Below are positions 35,276 through 41,563 of a stretch of DNA of 42,270 nucleotides, in pieces; within the stretch, counting starts at the first letter, position 1, and each line of letters begins with the position of its first letter. The stretch is taken from positions 1 through 42,270 of the IMG/VR virus record IMGVR_UViG_3300036760_000065. One strand, 5' to 3'. Source of the stretch: a virus. Both the position numbers and the translations under genes were made by a program. Below the pieces are notes generated by a model, which was not told the DNA's origin, did no database searches, and saw only the letters and a program-made list of their open reading frames with translations.

Positions 35276-36657
35276 TCAATCCTTAAAGTCTTAGGTTTCG
35301 TTTCCAAAAAACACAAAGCCAATGCGTCCCCCCTATCGGGAGAACTCACGCCCCGACTCCTCATTTCCTTTTTGCTTTCAATAAGCATCTGGGCCAACTT
35401 GTTGGGGTCTTTCAGCTTTATATCGGTCAGTTGTTTCAGTAAAAGTTTATCATCGGGGATTTGGATTTCGCCCCGCTTAAATCTCTGTGCTAAAGTCCAC
35501 CACATCTCGGCTCTTATATTGGCAAAGGTCTGGGTATCGCTTGCAGAAGATTGAGAGGCAATTCCATTGACGGGGAGTCCCAGTTTTTTAAGCCCATCTA
35601 CCACACCGGGATTATACCCTTCGTCTACATTTACGATAGATGGATTATGTTCTTTTATCTTGGTGTGTATCCTGCCGATACAACCTTCGGTATCAGATTT
35701 CCGCCAGAAAAGAGAATCAATTACTTTCATTCCCTTGCGGACATATAAAGCGTTCTCATCCTCGCCAAACCTCGCCGTATCAACGCCGATTGTAATAATA
35801 TCATCTTTATCAGGAACTATATCTCGGTTAATAGCAGCATCGGCTACGGCGAAGGGAATTAGTCTGTCTCCCTCCCCTGAAGGGAAGTTGCCCAGAATAT
35901 AAACTTCATATAAAGGACTATCCTCTCCCCATTCCTTTTTCTTCTGCTCTACATATTGAGGAGAAATCAGAAAGGGGAAATTATTATCACCCGTAAAAGA
36001 CGGTGTATCAAAGGCGGAAATATGAAATGATTTATAACTTTCTTCGGCAAAGGCGTCGTGGAACTTTCCTAGATTATTTGTCGGGTTACCGAGAAGGAGA
36101 AGCCTTGTAAACCCCGCCGCTAGAGGGTTGTCAATCGCCCCATAAACTTCATCTCCAAGCCCTGCCGCTTCATCTATGACTACCAAAACATTTTCATTGT
36201 GGAAGCCCGTTATTCTATCAGGCTCGTCTGTGGAAAATCCTATCGCTGCCCATCTTGCCTCAAGGTCTATTTTTTGCTGGGTAACATCACCGCCGAGGGG
36301 TATGAGTGCCGAGGCATGTCTAAACCTTATCTCTCTCCATAGTTGTTCTCTAACCTGTCGTGCCGACCTCGCAGTTGTTAAAACCCAACAAGGACGGAAA
36401 GCATATAAGAACCACAAAACAATACAAGCCGAGACTGCCGTCTTCCCCGCTGCCGAACAGGACCTGACCGCCGTTCTGGGATTATCCCTAACACTCTCCG
36501 CTATTTGAGCCTGTTTAGACCATAACTTAACGCCAAGTATCTTATCAATAAACCCAACGGGGTCGGCTCTCCATTGCCTTACCATATCGGGGAAGAAATC
36601 GTCTTCCTGCTTATTTAGTTTCTTAAACCTAAGCTCTGTTTCGAGCGCATTGAGCAT
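35266..36657 (-). CDS. terL: Terminase large subunit
   Basis: 463 residues. ATPase: Walker A CSAAGKT (67-73) and Walker B VLVVIDEAAG (Asp162, Glu163), with LLLLGNPTNNLGKF as motif III. Nuclease: GVDTARFGEDENAL, SIVNVDEGYNPGVVDGL and PDRGDALAL supply the acidic residues of the RNase H fold. It cuts and pumps phage DNA through the portal. ATG 36657 has no Shine-Dalgarno; a short open frame ends six bases upstream, so coupling is likely. Confidence 0.97.
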   Translation of the reverse strand: MLNALETELRFKKLNKQEDDFFPDMVRQWRADPVGFIDKILGVKLWSKQAQIAESVRDNPRTAVRSCSAAGKTAVSACIVLWFLYAFRPCWVLTTARSARQVREQLWREIRFRHASALIPLGGDVTQQKIDLEARWAAIGFSTDEPDRITGFHNENVLVVIDEAAGLGDEVYGAIDNPLAAGFTRLLLLGNPTNNLGKFHDAFAEESYKSFHISAFDTPSFTGDNNFPFLISPQYVEQKKKEWGEDSPLYEVYILGNFPSGEGDRLIPFAVADAAINRDIVPDKDDIITIGVDTARFGEDENALYVRKGMKVIDSLFWRKSDTEGCIGRIHTKIKEHNPSIVNVDEGYNPGVVDGLKKLGLPVNGIASQSSASDTQTFANIRAEMWWTLAQRFKRGEIQIPDDKLLLKQLTDIKLKDPNKLAQMLIESKKEMRSRGVSSPDRGDALALCFLETKPKTLRIEWL

Positions 36658-36663
36658 AAATTT

Positions 36664-36789
36664 TTAATTGACATAAAATATAGGGGAATTTGAATGACCA
36701 TATTTTTTAATCCCAAATACCCACCCCTTAATTAAAAGAAATTCAAGTCTCTGGGCAGTTTTGAATATCCTGATTTTGTAAGTGTATAT
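36664..36789 (-). CDS. Candidate 41-residue protein before terL, possible ATA start
   Basis: An open frame ending TAA at 36664-36666, just before terL, reads as plausible protein: YTYKIRIFKTAQRLEFLLIKGWVFGIKKYGHSNSPIFYVN. A TGA five codons upstream of ATA 36789 closes the frame, and no ATG, GTG or TTG is available in it. GGAG precedes ATA closely (two bases), which is suboptimal. Could be a real gene using AUA, or a decayed remnant. The rest of the gap 36790-36893 is noncoding with a small inverted repeat (ACGTA/TACGT near 36864 and 36879). Confidence 0.4.
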   Translation of the reverse strand: MYTYKIRIFKTAQRLEFLLIKGWVFGIKKYGHSNSPIFYVN

Positions 36790-36893
36790 CTCTCCATCTA
36801 ATCACGAATTCTCTCGTAATTTAAGACCCCCTACCCTTTATAGATAGGGTTTAGATAGGCTACTTTACGTAATGGCTATAGTACGTCCCACAT

Positions 36894-37196
36894 CTAACCG
36901 TACAATTTCTTAACCTCATCTCTCTTAACAATAAGTAAAGGCTCTAACCAATTAGCAAGCATTAAGGCTTTGTTACCCTCCACTACCCACTGATAACCCG
37001 TCTTCCAATGTTCCTTGCGTTTCTTTTGCTGGAAGATATAGCCACCAAAGTTATCCTTTAGCCAATTCATTAAATCTTTATTAGTATTAGAGACAACAAT
37101 GCGAGGTGTATTATACGCCAAGCGGTTGCCTCTTTGTTTATGTTGTGCTAGATAGAAGCAACCTTCACCATCTACTATACCTGCGAGGTAACTCAT
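36894..37196 (-). CDS. LAGLIDADG homing endonuclease, short form
   Basis: About 100 residues from ATG 37196; a longer frame with TTG at 37235 and ATG at 37220 exists without a clear binding site. Motif MSYLAGIVDGEGCFYL, then DLMNWLKDNFGGYIFQQKKRK and MLANWLEPLLIVKRDEVKKLYG. It lacks the C-terminal helix of the other four copies, so it may be truncated. Located between tRNA-Tyr and terL. Confidence 0.8.
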   Translation of the reverse strand: MSYLAGIVDGEGCFYLAQHKQRGNRLAYNTPRIVVSNTNKDLMNWLKDNFGGYIFQQKKRKEHWKTGYQWVVEGNKALMLANWLEPLLIVKRDEVKKLYG

Positions 37197-37329
37197 TTCT
37201 TCTTTGTCTTGAAATATCATATTAGTGCGTCCCAATTTAGATAGGGATTTGGGAGTATTTTCTAGTGTCTGACGGGATGTTTTGGGTTAAAGAAAAGGAG
37301 GAGGAGAGAGCTTAATCCGTTCTTGTTAG

Positions 37330-37414
37330 TGGGTAGGATAGGAGTTGAACCTATACAGGTCCATGACCGCTAGTTTTACAGACTAGTGCAGCTCCCCATC
37401 TCTGCTGCCTACCC
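37330..37414 (-). tRNA. tRNA-Tyr (GUA anticodon)
   Basis: Class II cloverleaf of 85 bases. Acceptor GGGTAGG/CCTACCC, D arm GCAG...CTGC, anticodon arm CTAGT-CTGTAAA-ACTAG with GTA at positions 34-36, long variable arm as usual for bacterial tRNA-Tyr, T arm ATAGG-TTCAACT-CCTAT. Discriminator A follows; CCA is not encoded in full, so the host enzyme must add it. The stop codon of the upstream gene abuts the 5' end. Confidence 0.93.
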
Positions 37415-37591
37415 TTATTCCATACTATCATATTCTAAAGTATAACAATTATCCAGCCAGCAATCACCAGGCTTTTTAACGGTGCAATTTGGGCAATCAT
37501 AGGGATGGCATACAGCACAATACTCATATCCGCACTTATCACACTTGATTGTATTACTTAATCCCCAATCTATTCCATCTTTATCTATCAT
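37415..37591 (-). CDS. Cysteine-rich metal-binding protein
   Basis: 58 residues from ATG 37591, or 62 from GTG 37603. KCDKCGYEYCAVCHPYDCPNC and DCWLDNCYTL give six or more cysteines and a histidine in tight spacing, so at least one zinc site. A 12-base palindrome CACTAATTAGTG (37601-37612) overlaps the GTG and may be an operator. Its stop abuts tRNA-Tyr. Function unknown. Confidence 0.65.
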   Translation of the reverse strand: MIDKDGIDWGLSNTIKCDKCGYEYCAVCHPYDCPNCTVKKPGDCWLDNCYTLEYDSME

Positions 37592-37692
37592 ACTCTTATA
37601 CACTAATTAGTGCACCTAAAGGATAAAGGCAATGAATTAGCTGCCCGAGCGTTGTGGTGGTCTCAATTAGTTTTAGGGATAGCGTCAATTAA

Positions 37693-37974
37693 CTAAGCAG
37701 TAACCTGTAGTAGCTCCCTGACTTTGCTCATTGGTATGTAATCGCTTGTCCCGTAGTGGACTATATTTAATAGATTGCTTCCATCTGATAGCTTCTTATC
37801 CAGGCTTTTACATATGCGTTGTAACTTCTCTCTTTTAATAGGGTCAATTAGAGCATAGACGATAGCAGGATAATCTGTAATACCCTCATCTTTTTGTTCC
37901 CCTTGTAATACCCGATGACGCCTGACTGCTTGTAATACCGCTTCTTTTTGCTTTGTTGGGTCTTTGTATGGCAT
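37693..37974 (-). CDS. Hypothetical basic protein (MPYKD type)
   Basis: 93 residues. MPYKDPTKQKEAVLQAVRRHRVLQ opening, then ITDYPAIVYALIDPIKREKLQRICKSLDKKL and a C-terminal VHYG...MSKVRELLQV. The MPYKDPxKQK opening is shared by many small phage proteins of unknown function. A 22-bp direct repeat sits at its start. The gap 37604-37692 holds no gene I can support. Confidence 0.65.
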   Translation of the reverse strand: MPYKDPTKQKEAVLQAVRRHRVLQGEQKDEGITDYPAIVYALIDPIKREKLQRICKSLDKKLSDGSNLLNIVHYGTSDYIPMSKVRELLQVTA

Positions 37975-37995
37975 ATATCACAAATTCTCTTTATC
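37974..37995 (-). repeat. 22-bp direct repeat, copy 1
   Basis: Exact copy of 38780-38801. Both copies encode a C-terminal DKENL plus stop on the minus strand: here the end of the split small gene, there the end of terS. The 806-base period spans an accessory cassette with an endonuclease gene. Confidence 0.85.
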
Positions 37996-38049
37996 TACTA
38001 AAGCATTGAGTAAGGTAGGAGTAAGGAGACCGCCGCTTGACATTACTGC
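37978..38049 (-). pseudogene. 3' fragment of a small gene split by a LAGLIDADG gene
   Basis: Open frame with the sense AVMSSGGLLTPTLLNALVDKENL and a TGA. It lacks its own start. The upstream fragment at 38483-38563 ends ...IIPHSVYQ in a compatible frame, and the bases just before this fragment encode a diverged copy, IFHNVYQ. Removing the insert would give a protein of about 50 residues. Confidence 0.55.
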
Positions 38050-38069
38050 TTGGTATACATTATGAAATA

Positions 38070-38480
38070 TTACTTGTTCATTCCTTGCATCAACATTTGT
38101 TGTGCTTTTTCTATGAGCCATTCTTCTTCAGGTTTGTGTCCTCCTTGTTGTTTTTTAGCCAATTGGAATTTGATAGCTAATTCCGCTTGGGAGCGTTTAA
38201 TCTTTAGATAAGGTATTATCAAGCGCAAAAACTCCATTGCTTTTTGCGAACTTACTCCCCATTGCCAAAAGGGTTTCCCCCCTTTGGTCTTGTGCAAAAA
38301 ATTGTAATGACCACCAAAGACAAATTTGAACCATTGGCAAACTCCTTCATTGGTATTGCCCATTACAACCCTTAACGTAAATGAAATATTTGGTCGCTTT
38401 TGATAGTGTTGGGGAGTTATTGTAATACAACCCTCCCCATCTATAATCCCAGCTGCATAGGCTAAATCTGCTTTCTTCAT
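38070..38480 (-). CDS. LAGLIDADG homing endonuclease splitting a small gene
   Basis: 136 residues, single motif LAYAAGIIDGEGCITI (6-21), FKFVFGGHYNF and SQKAMEFLRLIIPYLKIKRSQAELAIKFQ. Its end EEEWLIEKAQQMLMQGM matches the copy at 32299, so the two are close relatives. The ATG overlaps the TGA ending the upstream fragment. Likely a site-specific nuclease maintained by homing. Confidence 0.9.
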   Translation of the reverse strand: MKKADLAYAAGIIDGEGCITITPQHYQKRPNISFTLRVVMGNTNEGVCQWFKFVFGGHYNFLHKTKGGKPFWQWGVSSQKAMEFLRLIIPYLKIKRSQAELAIKFQLAKKQQGGHKPEEEWLIEKAQQMLMQGMNK

Positions 38481-38563
38481 AATTGATAGACTGAGTGGGG
38501 TATTATATTGGAATCAACGCCCTTAGAAACTAACGGTGCTTTTGTTAATTTGGACTTTTTCAT
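38477..38563 (-). pseudogene. 5' fragment of a small gene split by a LAGLIDADG gene
   Basis: ATG 38563, 27 original codons (MKKSKLTKAPLVSKGVDSNI...VYQ), then TTA TGA formed at the insertion point. May still be translated as a 28-residue peptide that couples to the endonuclease start. Fragment at 37978-38049 is the other part. Confidence 0.55.
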
Positions 38564-38570
38564 ATCAACC

Positions 38571-38750
38571 TTATGCACTGTCATCTAGGGCTTTTACGGC
38601 AGCATCTAGGCGTGCCTCTTCTTCTTTAGATAACCAGCGAGTAAGGGTTATCTCCGCCTTATCCATAGTACCCCTAATATCTATTTCTGTTACAAGGTTA
38701 GGGTCTATACCGAGCACCCTACATAGAGCATATCCTACTTTGGGGTTCAT
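38571..38750 (-). CDS. Hypothetical protein, 59 aa
   Basis: ATG 38750 behind a strong AAGGAGG. NPKVGYALCRVLGIDPNLVTEIDIRGTMDKAEITLTRWLSKEEEARLDAAVKAL: a short strand followed by helices. It lies between terS and the split gene within the repeat-bounded cassette. Not recognised. Confidence 0.65.
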   Translation of the reverse strand: MNPKVGYALCRVLGIDPNLVTEIDIRGTMDKAEITLTRWLSKEEEARLDAAVKALDDSA

Positions 38751-38779
38751 CGTTCTCCTCCTTTACGGTTATACCCTAT

Positions 38780-38801
38780 TATATCACAAATTCTCTTTAT
38801 C
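38780..38801 (-). repeat. 22-bp direct repeat, copy 2
   Basis: Exact copy of 37974-37995, here covering the last codons and stop of terS. Confidence 0.85.
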
Positions 38802-39164
38802 GTGCAACTGGTAAAGTTCTTTCAATGTGGTTATAATGTGGGCGCTTTTGCGGGGGTCTGACCATCTAGATAGTATATCTTTAGCAGCTTCAAGTTCCAC
38901 TTTCTTATTCTCGCAGTCCATTAAATCCCCGACCTTTTTAATTGCGTCAGGAACTTTATCCTTACCTGCTTGTCTTAGAAGTTTATCTCTATATTCCCAT
39001 ATCTCAGGGTCTTGTTTCCAATTGCAAAGCGTTGCTTCTGAGACCCCAAGTTGCATGGCAAGTTCCTTTTGTGTCTTGGGTTGACGCTCTACAATCGGAG
39101 TTGCAAGCCATTCTGCTAGCCTAATTTGCCCCGCCTTCAATACTGTTAATTCGGTATCTATCAT
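38784..39164 (-). CDS. terS: Terminase small subunit
   Basis: 126 residues. VLKAGQIRLAEWLATP, then a helix-turn-helix KTQKELAMQLGVSEATLCNWKQDPEIWEYRDKLL (about 30-63), followed by helices for oligomerisation (VPDAIKKVGDLMDCENKKVELEAAKDILSRW). The pattern is that of HTH-containing small terminases of the phBC6A51 type. It recognises the packaging site and loads terL. First gene of the leftward block; an insertion now separates it from terL. Confidence 0.85.
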   Translation of the reverse strand: MIDTELTVLKAGQIRLAEWLATPIVERQPKTQKELAMQLGVSEATLCNWKQDPEIWEYRDKLLRQAGKDKVPDAIKKVGDLMDCENKKVELEAAKDILSRWSDPRKSAHIITTLKELYQLHDKENL

Positions 39165-39185
39165 CTTAATAAAAATAACTCCAAA

Positions 39186-39320
39186 GGGGGGCTAGGCGGG
39201 TCTAACATAGGGGCAGCGTTCCATTAGTGTTTAGTCATGCCGGACTCACCCGGGAGGACATCACACCATATCTTGTCCCTATTGCCCATTAGCGGTGGGT
39301 TAACGCTTGCCTAGCCCCAA
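39186..39320 (-). ncRNA. Folded 5' leader of the leftward operon
   Basis: Ten-base helix GGGGCTAGGC 39187-39196 area with GCCTAGCCCC near 39309-39318 encloses about 110 bases. Inside on the minus strand: AGCGTT/AACGCT and ATAGGG/CCCTAT, whose order would form a pseudoknot; GGACA/TGTCC; CCGG/CCGG; AGTC/GACT. It lies between the proposed promoter and terS. Not a class I recognise. Could be a riboregulator, antitermination element or packaging signal. Confidence 0.5.
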
Positions 39321-39339
39321 CAGACCAGTAGGTTACTAC

Positions 39340-39367
39340 CCTATATTAAGTATATACCCATTGTCAA
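39340..39367 (-). promoter_or_regulatory. Candidate promoter of the leftward virion operon
   Basis: On the minus strand TTGACA (39367-39362), 16-base spacer, TATAGG (39345-39340). Predicted start near 39333, just before the folded leader and terS. The -10 element is imperfect, so an activator may help. Confidence 0.55.
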
Positions 39368-39454
39368 GCCCACTGACAGGTAACCATAGCCTCATATACC
39401 CGCATACACCAACTAGAGATATTGTTTTAATAGGAACGCACTATAATTTAACTC

Positions 39455-39510
39455 TTACACGGTAGCGTTTAGATTTTAGACAACTTTAGATACGATTTTA
39501 CACGGTATCG
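39455..39510. promoter_or_regulatory. Paired operator-like repeats between divergent promoters
   Basis: TTACACGGTA-x-CG occurs at 39455-39467 and 39498-39510, with TTTAGA repeated between. The copies are 43 bases apart, four helical turns, on the same face. They lie 23 bases upstream of the rightward -35 element. Likely binding sites for a phage or host regulator. The rest of the intergenic region 39368-39454 shows nothing I can name. Confidence 0.5.
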
Positions 39511-39532
39511 GTTAACTTACCATAAAAAACTA

Positions 39533-39560
39533 TTGACAAATTCAAAGGATATGGTAATAT
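39533..39560 (+). promoter_or_regulatory. Promoter of the rightward block
   Basis: TTGACA 39533-39538, 16-base spacer, TAATAT 39555-39560 preceded by TGG. Start near 39567, leaving a 26-base leader with GGAGAG before ATG 39593. Divergent from the leftward promoter. Confidence 0.7.
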
Positions 39561-39592
39561 AAGAGTAAAGAAAATAAATAGGAGAGAACAAG

Positions 39593-39721
39593 ATGAGAGG
39601 AGCTATTAAAAAATCCAAGACAAGTGCTATTTGTCCTGATTGCGGAAAGCCACACCGTATTCACAAAATATCGCAGGGCGAATATATCAAGGGCTGTCTT
39701 CCCCCTTGTTGTGTGTATTGA
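39593..39721 (+). CDS. Zinc-binding protein, first rightward gene
   Basis: 42 residues from ATG 39593. SAICPDCGKPHRIHKI then GCLPPCCVY: a single zinc-ribbon-like site with an added CC near the end. First gene after the strong rightward promoter, so probably among the earliest made. Early position and size suggest a host-takeover peptide, but there is no direct evidence. Confidence 0.6.
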   Translation: MRGAIKKSKTSAICPDCGKPHRIHKISQGEYIKGCLPPCCVY

Positions 39722-39800
39722 GTGATAGCACCTTTACAACGGCTTAGCAAAATCACTTAGGCTTAAAATAACAGCGGGTTAAATAAATAGGAGGGATAAG

Positions 39801-40007
39801 ATGAAATTTACAGTAGAACGCTGGCTTGGTCATTGGTATGTTATTAAGGATGGTAATCTAATAATCAAGCGCCCAAATAGTATCACGGATACATTCAAAA
39901 CCAAAAAGGAAGCACAGGCATTTGCCCAACAATTACAAACCAAAGCCGAAACGGGAAGACTTAACTTCCCGTCCACTGGTAAAGCCAGTGCTGATGAGGC
40001 TCTTTAA
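39801..40007 (+). CDS. Hypothetical protein, 68 aa (AP2/integrase-N-like)
   Basis: ATG 39801 behind AGGAGGG. FTVERWLGHWYVIKDGNLIIKRPNSITDTFKTKKEAQAFAQQLQ: three strands followed by a helix starting with the KKEAQAFAQ motif, the layout of small DNA-binding (AP2-like/arm-type) domains. DNA binding is plausible. The segment 39722-39800 is a noncoding gap. Confidence 0.6.
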   Translation: MKFTVERWLGHWYVIKDGNLIIKRPNSITDTFKTKKEAQAFAQQLQTKAETGRLNFPSTGKASADEAL

Positions 40008-40046
40008 CAACTGAATAGAGACAGCTTACCAGCTAGTTAGAGACTT

Positions 40047-40353
40047 TAATCCTTGATACTGGAGCGGGTAGGAAAGGAGAATGAGTAGGTGAAATTATTA
40101 TCATCCGAACAAATCCTAAGCTATGTTAATGAAGAACTTACAACTCACCGAGCAACTCTAAAAGCCCTACAGGAACGGGGGAAGACTTACCGAAGCCGAG
40201 AGGTAACAAGAACAGTGGCTCGCCTAAATACCCTATACGATATACAGCGAGTTATAGAGCAACCCCAGAAAAACGCCGACGTTGAAGAAGCAATGAAAAG
40301 ATTTTGTAAGACCAGATAAATAAACACTTTACCCGCTCCAGTATGAGGGATTA
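40047..40353. repeat. Inverted repeats bracketing one gene
   Basis: Fifteen-base perfect inverted repeat: 40056-40070 (ATACTGGAGCGGGTA) and 40330-40344. With mismatches it extends to about 24 bases on each side (40047-40070, 40330-40353). Each copy lies shortly before a gene start (40089 and 40370). Could be a mobile unit end, an operator pair, or form a long-range hairpin in mRNA. Confidence 0.8.
40089..40319 (+). CDS. Hypothetical helical protein, 76 aa
   Basis: GTG 40089, AAAGGAG upstream (nine to ten bases). Helical and basic (KLLSSEQILSYVNEELTTHRATLKALQERGKTYRSREVTRTVARLNTLYDIQRVIEQ). Its gene is enclosed by inverted repeats, so it may be an independently acquired unit. Not recognised. 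Confidence 0.6.
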   Translation: MKLLSSEQILSYVNEELTTHRATLKALQERGKTYRSREVTRTVARLNTLYDIQRVIEQPQKNADVEEAMKRFCKTR

Positions 40354-40369
40354 AATAGGAGGTGCGAGA

Positions 40370-40537
40370 ATGGCAGAACGAGATTATTCACAATTTAATG
40401 AGGAACTTTGGCTTATCCGACAACTCCGAGATATGGCAAAGAAAATCGGTTATGAATTAAATCTTGAGGATGCCAAAGAAGTCGCTGCCCTTATAAAAGA
40501 ACGGGTTGAACTTGGCGATGGTATTATTAAGGTTTAA
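40370..40537 (+). CDS. Hypothetical protein, 55 aa
   Basis: ATG 40370 behind AGGAGGTG. Two helices (FNEELWLIRQLRDMAKKIGYEL, LEDAKEVAALIKERVELGDG). The MAKKIGYEL...DAKEVAALI layout suggests a small helical domain. Not recognised. The gap 40538-40612 contains only an 11-codon frame. Confidence 0.55.
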   Translation: MAERDYSQFNEELWLIRQLRDMAKKIGYELNLEDAKEVAALIKERVELGDGIIKV

Positions 40538-40612
40538 CTCCCTGACAAGTAGGGGAATTAGAGATGAGGCTGAATAGTTTGCTGGGTATTACAAAGTAAG
40601 GGGGGGGGAGAG

Positions 40613-40804
40613 ATGCTGAAAGCTAAAGATTTTTTTATAAGGCAAACCAGTGCGAAATATTATTCGGTCTACCGCATCGTCGGCGAGAAAAGTTTTTGCC
40701 TGCGTTCCCATATTATGGATATAAAGAAGGCTACAAATTATATTGAGTGGCTTATTGATTACATAAATACACATTATCCCGATAAGGAGGCTAGTAATGG
40801 CTGA
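40613..40804 (+). CDS. Hypothetical protein, 63 aa
   Basis: ATG 40613 behind a run of nine G. Strands then a helix (KDFFIRQTSAKYYSVYRIVGEKSFCLRSHI, ATNYIEWLIDYINTHYP). Contains the AAGGAGG used by the next gene, whose ATG overlaps its end. Unknown. Confidence 0.6.
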   Translation: MLKAKDFFIRQTSAKYYSVYRIVGEKSFCLRSHIMDIKKATNYIEWLIDYINTHYPDKEASNG

Positions 40805-40961
40805 TAAGAAACAGGGGACACTAAGGAAAAGATACGAATTAACAGAGTTTTACTGCGAGATTCACAGGGGTTGGCATCGTATTACAGAAGACCAGTTTCA
40901 AAAATGTATCAATCTGCTCGCTTCTTATCATACTTTTAAGGTTAGCGCTTTGATGAAATGA
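40797..40961 (+). CDS. Hypothetical protein, 54 aa
   Basis: ATG 40797, AAGGAGG upstream. Basic N-terminus (DKKQGTLRKRYELTEFYCEIHRGWHRI) and a helix (QFQKCINLLASYHTF). One of the short rightward genes; not recognised. Confidence 0.55.
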   Translation: MADKKQGTLRKRYELTEFYCEIHRGWHRITEDQFQKCINLLASYHTFKVSALMK

Positions 40962-41005
40962 GACGGCAGATATGGTCTGGGTAATATTTAGGGAGGTAAA
41001 GTGTA

Positions 41006-41344
41006 ATGTCTAAACAGGGGATAACGCTGGGGGAATGGATGATTGACCGCATAAAGGGGGATATGATTATAGACCCTGCCATAGATAAGGTTATATGCCG
41101 TTTAGGTTATTCGGGAGAAATGAATGACGATGATAAATCTAACGCCAAGCTAATAGTAACCGCCTATAATCAATGTCAGCTTATTAACAAATCTCATCCT
41201 GAATATGTGGCGGGGAAGATAGGGGAGATGTATAAAGTGCTAAAGCATCTACTGGAACGAGCCAATAAGGGATTGCCATTAAGCAGAGCCATACATTTAG
41301 AGCCAGCAAAGCAAGTCCTAGCCGAGATTGAGAGGAAGGAGTAA
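41006..41344 (+). CDS. Hypothetical phage protein, 112 aa
   Basis: ATG 41006 behind GGGAGGT. Segment KSNAKLIVTAYNQCQLINKSHP with NAKLIVTAYN resembles the NAxLIaxApN pattern of common small phage proteins of unknown function. The C-terminus is helical. Followed two bases later by the next gene. Confidence 0.65.
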   Translation: MSKQGITLGEWMIDRIKGDMIIDPAIDKVICRLGYSGEMNDDDKSNAKLIVTAYNQCQLINKSHPEYVAGKIGEMYKVLKHLLERANKGLPLSRAIHLEPAKQVLAEIERKE

Positions 41345-41345
41345 G

Positions 41346-41549
41346 ATGAAAGTTAAATGCACCAAGTCAAATAAATGTAAAATCAAGGAATGTCTCCATC
41401 ATAAATCTCATTATACAATGATGCTACTTTCAACTATAGCACCTTGCACATCAGGGTTTAATTGTTGGGAATGGGGAGGAAAGGTTTATTGTTATGAACT
41501 GGAAAGTCAAAAGAGCCCCCAAAAGGAACGGGAATTAGTGCCAGCATAA
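41346..41549 (+). CDS. Cysteine-rich small protein
   Basis: 67 residues from ATG 41346 (AAGGAG upstream; the frame is open back to 41328). CTKSNKCKIKECLHHKSH, then CTSGFNCWEWGGKVYCYE: seven cysteines and two histidines, likely binding metal. Not recognised. Confidence 0.6.
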   Translation: MKVKCTKSNKCKIKECLHHKSHYTMMLLSTIAPCTSGFNCWEWGGKVYCYELESQKSPQKERELVPA

Positions 41550-41563
41550 AAAGGAGAATAAAG

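Noticed and set aside
35567-35902. Rightward frame of 111 codons opposite terL
   Set aside because: Shadow of the terminase coding strand; no start signals.
38050-38482. Self-splicing intron carrying the LAGLIDADG gene
   Set aside because: The insert is filled by the coding frame with only about 20 spare bases on the downstream side; no intron core would fit.
39186-39320. Group I intron or hammerhead ribozyme in the terS leader
   Set aside because: A GACAAGATAT string recalls the group I core, but the partner segments and splice-site context are missing; no full hammerhead core is present.
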